64,000 bases of DNA from Apteryx mantelli (lineage: Eukaryota; Chordata; Aves; Apterygiformes; Apterygidae). The DNA lies in contig NC_089981.1 in the NCBI RefSeq assembly GCF_036417845.1, forward strand, positions 63,267,268 to 63,331,267, written 5' to 3'. The number at the start of each line of letters is the position of its first letter. Position 1 is the first letter of the stretch. Positions 14,001 through 28,100 of this stretch are shown here, piece by piece. The notes below the pieces were generated by a model. That model worked only from the letters and a program-made list of their open reading frames with translations. It was not told where the DNA came from and made no database searches. Made by a program: the position numbers and the translations under genes.

Positions 14001-17000
14001 AGTGCAAAAGGTAACTGGGAAGGGAGACAAACGTCAATCCTGACTAGTTCCCCAGGAACTCCACCTTGCAGACCTCAGCAGCAGCAGCACCTCATCGATG
14101 CAGAGATAGGCAGAGCAGATGAGTCTACAAGCCCACTCTTACATCATGCCACACACAAACCACCCAGTGCAATTGCGTTTCTATTGGTTCTTTGAAAGAA
14201 TAGACCTACCTGCCTCTAACACAGTCTGCGTCGTGTGCAATCATTGCCAAATGCTTACACAACATTATCAGACTGGTTACTAACAGAAAGGTCGTTTCTG
14301 TTTAACAAAGATAAAAACCAAAGCTGTTTTTGAAGCATAACTGAAGGGAAACGAAGAAACAAATATACCCGTTTTATTCCTAAAACCAAGCAGGAATACA
14401 AAATACATTTACAACAGCATGATTTATGGGTTATTTTTCCCTGCTTTTCTTGAGGGAAGCTCAGAAACAGCCACAAACAGATTTATAGTTAGACTAACCA
14501 ATTTAAATGTTAAATTACAATCCAACCTGGCATTGAGCTGAAACACCACAGTGTCTGGCTTCCTAGCTGTTGTCACCACAGACAGCAAAGATCTTTGAAT
14601 TACAATAAAATTGCTTTATTATTGGGGGTCGGGGAGGGGGTGTGGAGGTGAGTTCAGGCCTCTTTCCCCCCTCTGACCCGAGGCTGAGGTGTTCCACGTG
14701 CCTTGTGCACCCAAGGAGTTACCTTTTTTCAGTGATCAAGTCCTTTGTCCCTTCCTTTTCCATGAAGGGTTCTGCCATGATTGCTCTAATCAAAAAGGCT
14801 TGACTGAGCAAGCAATTCCCCTGTCTCGCTCAGGAGTTGGGCTCCAGGTCAGAATGCTCAAGCATGCTGCTGAATTAAGGCTAGTGTGGCTCATCAAGAG
14901 CCCATTATAATGAATAGAAGACCGCTGAAAAGGTCTGACTCCTACATGTGGCTCATTGCATCTCATCACACTTGCAGTTCAGCTACTTCATACCCTCAGT
15001 CACTTCTACAGACCAGATCTTTCAGATGGACACAGCCTCCTATAATGCATTAAAACACAGGTCTCTCATGACTCAAAGGAATATATAGTGCATTAGTAAA
15101 GAGCAGAAGGACATGAGTTACAGCTATCTGGATAAAGTGGAGTACTTTGTGTCATTAAAACACTACATGGCATCTACCTACAGTGGGAGATTCAGTTCAA
15201 TATTTAATTTCAGGTCTACTATAGAAAGACTTAAATATTTTAGCAAAAGTGTCAATGAAGAAAGATGCATTCATTTGCAGCTCCTTCCTGAACTCCACTT
15301 AGAAATTCTCAGCTAGACAGAAGAGGTCATGGAGGACAGATTGGATATGTTGTCTAGTAGGCTGCAACTTTCAGCATTAGCTTTCTTACTAACCTAAGGT
15401 GAAGCCTTAGATACAGAACAACACAATATCCTAATATTTAGACCAAAAACCTCATGAATCCTGGTGGTTGCATGCACAGATGAAAATTGTAATGATTATA
15501 AATAAATAATGCTAATGAATAGCGCATGTAAACAAACAACCATGTCACCATGAAGCCAAGAACCTAGGCACATGCTTGACTGGTTTGCTGAATCAGATTT
15601 AGCAAATGATCTTTTCTGCTATAGAGGGACATATTAATTCAGCAATAAGTGGGAGCCCATCTAGATTTGATTATGAACCTGCCAGCCAGCAGGAAGAAGA
15701 CACCCTCATTTGGCAAGAGTTAAGAAGCCTTGCAACACTCTCCAACTGCTTTTTCATCCTGACAGTGTCAGAGATGGGGTATATAGCATATTAAACACAC
15801 ACCGCAACCCACATTTCTTCATTAATTCTTAGTGGTTGTTGTTACATTCTTTTCTGTGGTCCTCCAGGTTTATGCATTCTTCCCACTGTCCCTCTGCATG
15901 CCATTTTGTCTGCTAACACCTGTCTGCTGGAGGAAGTCTCACCCACAGAGATTCCCTCACTATCAAGTTCATACTGGCCCACGTGGATTAGCAGACGTGT
16001 TATCCTCTCCACTACACTAGAAAAACATTCTGAGGCAATGAGTAGTGGAGGCGCAGGGGGAACAGCCCTTCTCCTCCCCGCCACCCCCCCCCCCAAAAAA
16101 AAGGAAAAAAGAAATTGATATATTGTATTGATATTTGACAGCTACCTTAAAAGTCATCCTCAAAAAGAAAGGCCATGGTAAAGAGTGAATTCAAAAGAAA
16201 ATATCATTAAAATCCAAAGATAAGTAACGTACTTTCAGAAGTCTAAGATAAATGAACAGAAAAAACAGACTATCTTCCTTCCCTTCAATCCATTTCAAGA
16301 GGTTTCTCTCTTCTTGTGCCAGCTACCCGAAAAGCTATTTTCAAGTTTAACCTACACACATAGCTTTGTGAGCCCTTAAGTTTAATTGATTCTCAATGTA
16401 CATTTCTTTTTATAAAGAAATCTTTTCTTTGGGTTTATTTGGTCTCCCATTAAAGGAAGTCTTCTCTTCCACACTTTCCCCAGCTTAATCAGGGGATTGT
16501 TTCCACCCTCTTTCCACTTCCCCCTTGAAACTGACTGCTCCAATCTCTCCAAAAATGCTAATATCACTTTTCACAGCTAAGCTAAATCATCTCCCATCCT
16601 CGCAGTAAACAGAATCTGTAACTGTCCTGATACTTAAACTGTAAATTTACACTTTGCATAAACATAAAATTCCATTTTCCACCTCAAAGTGGCAAAAAAA
16701 GACATGTATGGAATTAGTGCTGGCTATTTTTCATTGCTTTTAAACGAAGCCACACAGCAGTAAACAAATACTTTGGGGTACAGATGTGTTTCAAGTGATT
16801 GATCCCAAGTTACCACAAAAACTACAATTATCTTTATTGGTTTTAAAACACATTTACTGTAATGACACGTCAAAGATGCTGAGAAGGCTAATTCTAATAA
16901 AAGAGAGGCTAACAGTAGAAAGGTCATTTTCCATAAGCAAGGGGGAGTACCAAGACTGGGGGGGAAAAAAAAAGAAATTAGTCATGTAGATAAGTCATGG

Positions 17001-19676
17001 ACAACAGAAGATCTACAAGTTGAAGGTGCTGTATGTGCCAAGTCTGATCTCACCATCTGGAAGTCTTCCAGTTTCTGAATCACTCCATAGAAGTCTGTTC
17101 AGAAACCTCCTGAAGAGCCATCAACAGTCAAAACACATACATACCAGTTATATCAAAGATACTATAGCTGCACATTTTGTTCTTGTTTAAAAAGCTACCT
17201 AACACCTTGTATATGTATTCACCAAGAACTGATGGGGGGAAAAGTGTCCCATTTTTGATCGATTAACTTGATACACCATTCCACTATATCTGAAATCAGT
17301 TTATTAAAATAAAACTGAGTAGAATACTTACAAACATCGCAGAACACTTCAAAAAATAAAATGAATCTTTTGCTTTAATTCCTTATGAATACGTCCTTAA
17401 CCAGTGCCAGGCAAAATGTACCATTGTGTCGGCCAAAAGGAAATTAATTGGGAAATTAAAATCCTTCCTACTACCAGAATACAATTCACTTTAACATACA
17501 TCATTTGTTAATTAACAAAGATGTGCCATCATTTATGGCATTGATCTACTTTACAAAATAACTGCTCTAGCTCTGCACCTGTCACTGAGCAGTCTCCCAC
17601 CCTTTATAATAGGCTTTCCATCAGACACAGTAGCCCCAGTTCAACAGCATACTTGAGAAATTTCAGAATCTGCGTACTTCGTGACTAGAAGCATGCTCCC
17701 ATTTCTAAGGCTACTGGGAAGAGCTGATAGGAAGAAGGAACAGTGAAAAGAATGCTGTTAGAGCAGTTCAGTCATATGGCAAATTTAAGATCTAATATTT
17801 TCCCAGAGAAGGTCAGTCATATAGCTCAGTCTGATGAGCATGTAGGGAAAATTGCTATTCCCCACCCCCCCGTGGGAACTTGCACATGGACAGCCACTGT
17901 AGGGGAGGTAAACTGCCTGGTAATACTGTTTTACTAGCATCATCTACAAAAAAATACTAGTGATTTGGGTGGAGATTTTCACATATTTTCATGTAAGGCG
18001 ATCTTCTCAGACTAAGCAAGATGGTCAGAAGTCTGTCCTACATAAGTCAACTGGAAGGAAGAAGTAAACAGTAACTTTTAGAGGGGCTTATCCGAAGGCC
18101 AAAAAAGCTCCAGGACCAGAAATAATTTACTATTATAACAAGATTACCCTAGCTCTAGTTCCATTTTTGTAATGGAAGTTTCATAATATTTCATTTACAT
18201 GAGAATTTTAGTCATGAATGTTTCCTGCCTTTGCCACAGTTTATCATGGGATTTTATTAATAAACAGTCCTGCTTCACTCAATAAGTTTTAAACTGAAAA
18301 CATCACATAACAGCTTATACTATAAAATCATGGTTATGAAACAGTTAGTATTACTATTATAATCACAGTTTCAGGACTTATTTGAATATTTTAAGTCCCA
18401 GCCTGAAATTTGATACAAGAGTTGGAGTCAAGCACAGATATCTATTTAAATGTCAGATCACTGAAAATCTCTTTATGGTTACTGAGCAGTAATAAAAATG
18501 TTAAATAGCAAATGAACTAAGCCTCAGTTGGAGAAAGTTGAGGCTGGTGAGCTTAAGACAAGTAGGCTGTATTTGAAAACAGTAATTGCAGCTCTTCTTT
18601 TTATCAGCCTTACTGAAACCATCACATAATGGAACATGAACAGGTCTTCAGGAACATGCGGGCAACATGCAGCTGACCTAGAGGAGTTGTGGTTATGAAT
18701 GATAACATGCATTTTTACCTCACCTTATCTTGCCTCCCATAGCTAGTGAAAGGGAGGGCCCAGGCCGATTTCCAGCACAAGTGAAAGTAATTTTAGGATT
18801 ATTTTAACTAGCACCAGAGGATGTCATTCCAGTTCAATATCCTTGCCCAGAATATACAATAACAAATCTGGACACATCCATGCTCTGGAAAATTCATCTC
18901 ATCTGAAAGGTGAAATAAATATTCTGAAGATCGAAAAAAATTTGGATAGAATTTCTGTTACTCTGAAAACTTAAAACTCCTTGTGTTTGAAAACTGTTTC
19001 ACACCGAGTCTACTCTTGTACAGCCATATGTACAATGAACACCTTTAAACAAAATGTTTTTATGTCAGTGTGTTCTGGAAGCCAACTTTTTGTTTTATCA
19101 GTTTTCTGTTCAAGGCCTTGTGCTTTTCCAAGAACACAAAAAAAAAACCTCTCTCCAGGACTACAGTTATTTGGATCCAGTAATTTTCTTTAACAGTGAT
19201 GCCTATGCAGGTATGCCAGTTTGAAGATTTTACACACACCCAGTACCACACTATGAGACAGTTTAAAAAGAAACCCATCTATGGACTGTGAAGAACTAAT
19301 AAAGTAATCATCACATAACAAAACTTGTTCCCTGGACAAGCCCAGAACCACTGGGTAGGCAACCTGACCATTGGGTAACGTTGCCACTACCGTCATGACA
19401 ACAGTCATCTGATTATGAAGGAAGTAGCAGCCAGATCAGAAGTTTCTTAAAACAATTTTCATATATAGCTAAAAAAAGGGGGGGGGGAGGAAACGACACT
19501 AAAATAAATTTAAAGCTTCAGGCCTGATATGGCTAAATTACTATCACAAAACCCAAGGTCTATTACTAACACTTAGCAGAACCAAACTGGCTGGAACACA
19601 GGGCTACAAGTGGCCTAGGTACAAGCTACAGACCCCTGTTCTGAGAATGGGTGAGCTAACTGTGCATGCCTCTAAG

Positions 19677-19850
19677 TTTTTGTTTGTTTTTTGTTTGTTT
19701 TAAATAATCAAACCAGTACTATCAATTAAAGCACCAGCCCTAACTGGAGTAGACATAGTCTAGACTGCACCAATTTAGCCGCCCTTCCCCCCACCTGCCC
19801 CCCCCCACCAAAACAAAACCAAAAAACAAACAAACAAACAAAAAAACACA
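19677..19850. repeat. inverted T/G-rich and A/C-rich arms
   Basis: A T/G-rich arm at 19677-19701 (TTTGTTTG units) faces an A/C-rich arm at 19821-19850 (CAAA units). They are imperfect reverse complements of about 24 bp, separated by about 120 bp that includes a C-rich run. Confidence 0.7.
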
Positions 19851-20396
19851 AACACACACCAAAAACCACCCACCCACAACCCTGGAAAAAACATGTTACT
19901 GTGGGCCTGATAAGAGCAATGTAAAATATGCCAGTAATTCGCAGCAATGCATTGGGCTATAGAGGATGACATTCAACTTTGTTTTCATGAGCATTAAGAT
20001 CATCATTACTGTCAGTTCTGAATGTTGAAGCATTAAAAATTTCAGTTACTTGCACCTCAACATGTTAGAGAGCGTCCACTTGGGATCAGATTAACTTCCT
20101 CTTGACATTAAAATGGCAGTCGTGGGGAAACGGTTTATTTTTCTACCAGTTTGTTTTCAGTTTACTTCTACAAGACACCACCAAATATGAAGCCAAAGAG
20201 ACTGATGGAGATTTCTCTCCTTTTGCTACATCAAGCATAAAGACCGCATAGGCATACTAGGGATTCCTCAAGGAAGAGGACTGGGGAGCAGTTGCCACTT
20301 AGTGCTGACAGTATTTTTCTGACCTGCTCTCACACACCAGCTTCCCTCTAGCCAGGGAATACCTATAGTGACACAGGCGAAACCCTCCCTTCTTCA

Positions 20397-20467
20397 GCCT
20401 ATCTCATTAGACAGGGAAAAAAGTCATACAGCCTACCTCATACTTAGACAGGGAAAAGTCATACAGC
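20397..20467. repeat. tandem duplication, about 36 bp unit
   Basis: Two near-identical copies of GCCTAYCTCAT..TTAGACAGGG followed by AAAAGTCATACAGC, differing by small indels. Confidence 0.85.
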
Positions 20468-20571
20468 ATTTCCCAAGCACTAGTCTGCATGACCAAGTTG
20501 GAGGCAACTTGAACAAAACACATGGTGGTGGGTTTCTAATCCACAGCCTCTTCGTTAAATATTAATATGAT

Positions 20572-20637
20572 CAGCACAATACATTGACAAAATACAGCAC
20601 AATACATTATATATAATACAGCACAATACATTAACAA
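20572..20637. repeat. three-copy minisatellite
   Basis: CAGCACAATACATT recurs three times at a spacing of about 22-24 bp, with variable AT-rich linkers. Confidence 0.9.
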
Positions 20638-21950
20638 AAAGTTATACTGTATTTCATTAAGCTATTTTTGTTTCTATGGTCATTTAATATTTGCTATTTT
20701 ACTCTTTGGCTGATAAGTAATATTGTTTTCCCTTCCATTCTATCTGTGGCATTTCTGATCATCTCTAAGAGTGCTGCAGGCTTTTGGAAGGCTCATGAAC
20801 TCCCAATAGTCCCATTCATCTCAGGGTTCCCAATGGCTGTGAGCCTACAAAACTGATTGATACCTACAAATCTGCCAGAGGAGCCAGAACATAAGCGTAC
20901 AGTGTATTTATTGCTTTTTTAATAAGAGTTGGTCCCTGGAGTCCATTTGGAGCATTTGGACCTGAGGAATATACTACCACAATCACTGCTTGCTAGCAAA
21001 GTATCTTCTTATGGAAAGAAAAACAAAAAAAGAAAAAAAAAAAAAAACCTTTCTGAAGCATCCATCATTTTCTGTGAACCTGTGATTCCCACAGGCTAGA
21101 GAGAGCTTCAGAGAATAGTAGGTAGATGTCTAGATATCACTGAGATTTACTTGTATATTTGAAAAACATCTTCAGAATAAAACTATTACTAGCAGTGTAC
21201 TAATGTGCTACAATTTGCAGTCAATTTCTACAGAAAGATGACTAGCTGAGATTAATAGCTTCAGAGCTCTGCCAGTTGAGACTTGATGATGAACAGAATT
21301 TGTGCATATAAACAACTCATAGGCCAGGAAGAACATTCAAGAAGCATGTTGATAATGTAAAAACATAATACAAAATAGAATAGAGAAGGCAGGCAATAAA
21401 TAAGGAAACTCATTTCCTGAATTAGTGAAACACATTAAGCCTTGCTCTATATCCCTGTCAAAACCCATTCCCAATAAAACTACTTGAATTTATATGCTTG
21501 TTTATAAGCTAGAGAGTTGGCTGGCATTTAGTATCTAGGTGCCTCCACATCACTTTGTCTAAGGTACACTAGAAATTGGAGCATCTTTATGACACCTCAC
21601 CTGGTGAACCTGGGATTTGAAAGTCTCAGTGGAAAGCAGAGCTCTCTCCTGAATAAACCAAATGCCAAAGACAGTCCAGTTAAACTGTTGAAAGTTTACA
21701 GCGTAAACTTGAACCACCTTTATTTGAAATGGTTTAACTTGTGCACATTTCCAGGAACTCATTGGTATTTTAATAGCACAGATTTCAAATGGGCGATATA
21801 CTGCAGTAGAGAATATGTGGAGTCACACCTGAACCCACCTAACTTCATGTAAAGGTTGTAATGAATATGCAGCTATAGGCTTCAGTGTAGGTTGTGTAAG
21901 TGTGCCTGGGATCCTGCATACTTGCTCAGGTGGCTCATTGTATTGAACTC

Positions 21951-21987
21951 CCTGGAGTAAAAAAAGAGCCTGGAGTATAAAAAGAGA
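21951..21987. repeat. 18-bp direct tandem duplication
   Basis: CCTGGAGTA followed by AAAAAGAG occurs twice in a row, directly before the CR1 piece at 22005. Confidence 0.85.
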
Positions 21988-22004
21988 AGCTTTCTACCTC
22001 GAGG

Positions 22005-22175
22005 ACAGTGAAATAGGTTGCCCAGAGAATGTGCAGTCTCCATCCTTGGAGGTTTTCAAGACCTGACTGGATAAAGCCCTAAGCAGCCTGGTCTGACCCC
22101 ACAGCTGACCCTTCTATGAAAGAAAAGTTGGACTAGAGACTCCAGGGGGTCCTTTCCATCCTGATTCATCCTATG
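22005..22175 (+). mobile_element. CR1 LINE 3'-end fragment
   Basis: The sequence follows the CR1 3' end: AGGTTGCCCAGAGAATGTG, TCCTTGGAGGTTTTCAAGAC, CTGGATAAAGCCCTAAGCAG, then TTGGACTAGAGACTCCAG and GGTCCTTTCCATCC, with a weak tail (ATTCATCCTATGAA). Only about 170 bp remain, the usual outcome of 5' truncation. Confidence 0.92.
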
Positions 22176-25100
22176 AAGTTTCAGCTTGTTTTCATTAGCA
22201 CCCTCCTCTACCACCCCTGTAAACCACACAGATCCAAGGTATACCACTCCAGTGACTTAAATTGATCTGTCTGGAAGTTCTACTGTAAGGCTTAAGACAA
22301 AATGCGAATCAGAGGAGATCTTAAAGACAGCAAAGCCACAGCTCAGAAGTCTATCATTTTGGCCAGAATATAGTACATACCCCTGCTAATACTCACTGTT
22401 CCTTGAACACAAACTGCAAACTAAGTATCATCACTAAAATCAGACTATACTTACCTGAATATCAGGGTACAGCCGTTAACGGAGTCAAAACTTTGAGAGA
22501 AAATACAGTATATGCCTTTTTTTCCCTGTAGTTACAAGGAGTCAGAGCTCTGCACACAAATCTCTTTAAAGGTGTGCAGAATGAGACTAGTTATAATATA
22601 GGAATGCAGTTAGTTTCTTTGAATCTTGCTTGGTAAATATTCCAGCTAGGATAAAATTCTCGAACTTTGAAACAGATAAGGGAAGAAGAGGAGAAGGAGG
22701 GGAAGTAGCGTGGCAGGGACAAGAATTTCCATAAAAACATAAGCCCAGATTTGCAGTAGGACCATATCAGAGGCCTAATATGACATTTCGGGCTGTTCTC
22801 CAAGATGTTTGCTCTAAGCGAGACAAGCTCGAAAAATTTCACCAGTGCTAACTGTTGGCTGACGTGCAGTGACATGGGCAAAGCAGCACAATCTGGGGAG
22901 TTTCTGTGGCCAAAGAATCTTCTGTGCCTCTGTCAGTGCCAAGTTTGAGGATAGTTACTATCTCCGCACATCCCGCACCATGCCACACAGGGTGAGTTCA
23001 CCCCCATATTTGGGCAAATCCCTGGACTCGCATGTACATCAGCAAACTCTGGAGCTGCAAAGCAGTCATAACATTAAAACCTCTGGACGGCGAGGACCCT
23101 TAGGCTCTGAACAGCAGGAATTTGGAGGTTCTTTAAAAGTCAGAAAACTTCCAACATTCAAGACAGTTTAAGCCAGCTCTTGTTCTCTGCCAACTTACTC
23201 TCCTTCAAACTCCTCAACTAATAAAGTGCCTTTCTTCTCAGTCCCTATTCAGGTATCCTGTAATCACAAAGTTATTAAAAAGAAAGACATCTAAGACAAT
23301 TTCTTACTAACATTAATATAGACAGTTTTCTGATTCTGAGTACTAAGACTGTCCAAACTGGCAAGCCTCTGAGGTTGCCAGGAGACATGAAGTGATTTGT
23401 CCCACATTTCTCCTATCCCCAGCCTTTGCATTCAATTATTTCCCCAAATCCATGGACAGCTTTGTTCTCTAGCTACCCCAATCTAACTCCTTGAAGTCAG
23501 TGTTTCGGTTGTTATTTCATTGTCCCTTTGATGCTGGTGGGAGGAAAAAAATCCATTGGAGTAAAATTTGGCAAAGCCTTATGAATTTTTTTCCTGTGTG
23601 ACTCAGAACAGATGAGTTAGACCAATAGTCACATAACTGTTTGTAACTTTCAGATAGCATCCAAAGTAGATAAAGAGCAAAAACATCTAGTTTTCCCTTA
23701 TACATGATATAAGGGTTGGCATTGGCTGATCCTTTAGCTATGACAAAAAGGGAGATCAAATATCTTCATTGACTAGGAAGAAACCCTGTCTCCAACTCTG
23801 CTGGCAGAATAGTTATGAAGGCTGACTAAAGAAGTACCAAGCGTTATGGTTTATGCAGTATAAACCCCCAAGATGCAACATGCCACTTAAAACTAATACA
23901 TATGGGTGTCTTCAACTATCTGTATGTCCCGACTGTCTGAAGAAGAAAGCAAAATCTTTTCCATATTGAAGTATACACAGCCTTCAACCACACATTCATG
24001 CGTAGTTAGAGCTCTAAGGACTTCACCACACGGATTTCAGACCTGGAACTCACTGTTCTAAGACACTGTTATTATTGATCTGCATCAAGAGTACAAGGTC
24101 TTACAGGACCAGATAAATCCCGAGTCCTGCAGTACCATAATTAGTTTCCAAGAGAGGCCAGCAGAAAGTAGTAGCATGGATTTAGAAACAGATTTCCATG
24201 TTCTTTATTCAACTTTTGGTCGACTGCATAAATTAAACACTTGGAGGAGTCAAATGCCTGCATAAGAGGATCCAGAAGAAACACATTCTTGCTGAGGAAA
24301 AGCTAACACACACTGCTCTGTTAGGGCTTCTGCTTTAGGCCCAAGACATAGATAACAAAACATTATCTGATAAACAGAATAATGAAGGTCAAAGACTCTG
24401 AGGATATTGTTAATTAATTCTCTGTAGAAACTAAGGCTGATAAAACTGCTGAAAAGTTAAAGATCTTTCACAATTATCAAGTTGTTAGAGCCATATTCCA
24501 AGATCACCTACTCCTCAAAACTGCATTTAGATATTATAGCTGGAGAGAAGCTTGACACTACTTTGAATAGTGCTTTCCATCAGTGCAGAGATTTATGCTT
24601 GACTGAGCTTCTTACCAGCTCTCTCATTTTTACCAGTTTCCCTGGTTCACTGCAACCCTCTCTTCATATGAGAAGTGTCAGCTTTATCAACTGGAAAAGC
24701 CAAATAATCTTAGAAAAATTACAGTATTTTTCTGTATTCTCCCAGGTAACATCAGGGATAAACCAAAACATATCTTGGTTTTACCAAGGAAAGAAGTAGC
24801 TGCTTCTTAGCACCGTCCAGCTTCAAACCACCAGCACTCCAAAACACCATTCCTGAGCCACAGGCAGTGTCTGTACTTGTCCTTAGCTGTTAGATGGGCT
24901 GTCATGGTGATCCCACCTACGACACACAGCTACAGTCAGGGTTCAAACTTTGCTGAGGTTGGCCACTCACCGTAAAAAAATATAAAAATGGTTCTTGGAC
25001 AACTCTTCAGCAGCAACAACAAAAAATTTGCATTTGCTGTCAACCAGAAACCAAAGTGCTTGGTTTGATAGACTACTGAAATTCTTAGCGACAAGTGAAA

Positions 25101-28100
25101 TACAACTAAAAGACTTAATATACAGCAACAGATTACCATGAGTATGGATCTCCTACAATAATAGGAGCTGCAGCTTCACAAAATATTTTTTATGGTGCTA
25201 CATAGCATAACACCAATATCTGCAGCAGGGTAGGATTTAGGATGCACTTGGTCAGATGCAATTACAGATCAACCAGTTTAGAAACAGTGATATCCCAAGC
25301 ACAGCTATGATACCCACTACAGCAACCATAAAGCTAAAGGCTCAGTAGGCATTTTAGTTTTTCATGTATCACCTAAGAACATAGCTGGCAATGTCCAGAT
25401 TCAATTGAAGATTACATCAGTGTAAACAGGCATTATGCATTTAAAGCTGTATCTAGCATTGGGTTTTTGGTTTTTTTGCTTTTTTTTTTTTTTTAAATGT
25501 AGCAGAAGCTGACAACATGTCAATTGACAGATAGAAGTAATAGCATCCATGCTCTGAGAAGAAACAATGGAACAACTACTTGAAAACAGAAAGCAGAGCC
25601 TAGATCTAGACTTATCTTCAAACTTCCTCACCTCAGATGCATGACTTGATGCACCAATAGCTCTTTACACCAAGTAGTCTGTGCTTGGCTGTTAACATAG
25701 TAAACCTAGTAAGATTTATAGCACTTCACTACTTCTCTAAGTAGATCTCCTAGCAGGTTTTCAAACAAACAAGAATAAGCAAACAAAAAATCCTCCAGCT
25801 ATATATCACAATCACTATTATTATTCAATGCTTTCTTTATCTGACAGCCTACCCGTCCTTCTCAATTCCTTCAAGCAACCAGTTTGTGTGAAGCTCCTTA
25901 TCACAATCTTTTGCTATTTCCTAAAGGCCCCTCCATGCATTTTAAGAGGATAGAAGATGAGGGGTGCTTTCTCTTACCCTTACTAGTTAAGGATGCTGTA
26001 AAGGAGTCTAAAAGGGATTATGAAAGAGAATAATTGCTCCCGAGCTGCAGGAGGCAGTCTGAGAAAACATACAGTAAGATGCTGACTACGGCAGTCAAAA
26101 GCATACTTTTGACAACACAAGTAGCTACTAGCTACTCTAGACTCCTTGTCCAAAGGTGTGAGGAGACACCATAGAGTTAGTTTTCTTATGCTCCTGAAGT
26201 GGTCAGCTACTCAAGAAAACTGAAGTCAACTTTACTGTTCAGATCTCTGGCTAACATAAGAGGATTTGCAACTAGTACATCTCCCACTAGAGTTAGTAGG
26301 CCCAAGACTTAGCCCTTTACATCACCATCTTTTTGTTGTTAGCCTCATACCTGTTACCAAGGGTATTTTTTCCAGAAAGCTTTTCAAAAGTGTTCTTTAT
26401 GCAAGCCAATTAGAAACCCTTTTAGCCAGTCCAAATGAACAGGCCATTTATTTGAACTTGTTCCTCTCTTCTAATATGAGGATCATTGGATTCACTAATA
26501 CTGATGTAATAACCAAGTTATCAAGTCATTTAAAAAAAAAAAAAAAAGTACCATCTGTTTTTAAAGTCTTTTTGATTTGAATACCTTACAATAAGGAGGC
26601 TGATGAAAGCATACCCACTCGAAACCACTCAAAATCATAACTGTGAGAATATCATAGCTGTAATAAAAAAATAAAAAAGCAAGGTGGTAGCTATATAGCT
26701 AGATCATCTTCCATAGTATTTTGTAAATGATGGTAAATTATTTCCCTGAATACATTTCTTATACAGTAGCTTTCACAATTTGTTGTTTCATGACTTAAAA
26801 CTGTCAATGCATTATTTCAGCTCGATATACACAAGAGTCTCTGAATAAGTTAGGAACAAATCATTGTTAACAGAGGAAATGAAAGGAACACACATTCAAG
26901 TTCATAAAAGTTGCCCACTAAATAGTAAATAAAAGTTTAGTTTGAGAAGTCACCTTGAAAAACATATGATGCAAATATTTAATTCACAGGTTATACCTTA
27001 TATTTATAAATGAGGCAATCTTTTTCAAAGAAGTTCATTTGAAGAAACCTGTCTACATTGTTTCAGCCTAAGAATCACAGTTGTTCACCTATCTTTGATG
27101 CAGATATCCAGTTGCACCATAAGACCACTCACATCATGATATAACAGTATGTTGACTGCAGTCATTGATAGAGACTCCTGCCTAACTCATGCAGAAGCTA
27201 CTCAAGCCTTAAGACCTTCCTGAAGACAGCAACCACTTCATCTTCCACTGACTGCAAAGGAATTCAGTATACCTTAGATCATACCCATGAAAAGTTATCA
27301 TCTTCAGTGCCTTTAGTGGCAGGCACCCAATGGCCTGAAAAAAGATTTTGAAATATTTTCCTTTCCCTAGCACTGTTTAGAAAATGAGATCATAAGGCTG
27401 TCCTAACCTGAAAATGTTTTTTTAAACAAGATAGCTTAGTAAGTCATATTCCCAAGAAGCAACATATCTGCAGAATCATATTAATGATTAATTCTACTTA
27501 AACTAAATGTAGCTGGAGAATCAGCAGTGACCCAGAATTAAGCTGAAGCACTGAATTTTTACCCTACAGGACAGTGTCTTTTCATATCAATGCATTGAAT
27601 TGGATTGCTTGCAACCTTTCTACTAGAGAATTGTATAAAAGTATAATTAAAGTGCAAGACTAAAATTTAGGAGATGAGAAGGCCATGTCTGGCAATACTG
27701 TGACTTGACATAGACTCTTGGTTAAATCCATTAAACTCTCAGTGTCACTAACTATAAAAGAGGGATAACACTTCCTAGAGTCAGAAGGAAGCTGCAACAC
27801 ATTAATCAGTGCTTGCAGTATCTTCAAATGTTGATTTTTTCTTTAGTCTGTTCACTGTTCAATCAGCTCATAACTGAAAGCTGTAACCTTTGGTCACAAA
27901 TGGAGTTGTAACTACAGTATTGTCTCCTTTCAGCTGGATATTGAGTCAGTGAGAAAGCTTAGGTGTCTCCCCTTTGCCTTTACAGTATCATCTGGTGCCG
28001 AAGGCAGAAATGCTCAAAGCACTATAACTATACAGGATTTGCAAGAGAAGCAGAACAGCAGATATGAAAGCACCGAGCTGTAAGAGCACCTAATTTGCTG

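Larger units (their letters stand above)
2213..22004. other. long intergenic stretch
   Basis: No gene recognised on either strand. Simple repeats include a T run (5817-5837), (GTT)n at 8064-8082, a G12 run (10204-10215), T/G-rich runs near 11302-11340 and opposed T- and A-rich arms at 19677-19850. The minus-strand frame at 4499-4774 is open for 91 codons and begins MDLDVFKDTIIFKEIL, but no family was recognised. Confidence 0.6.
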
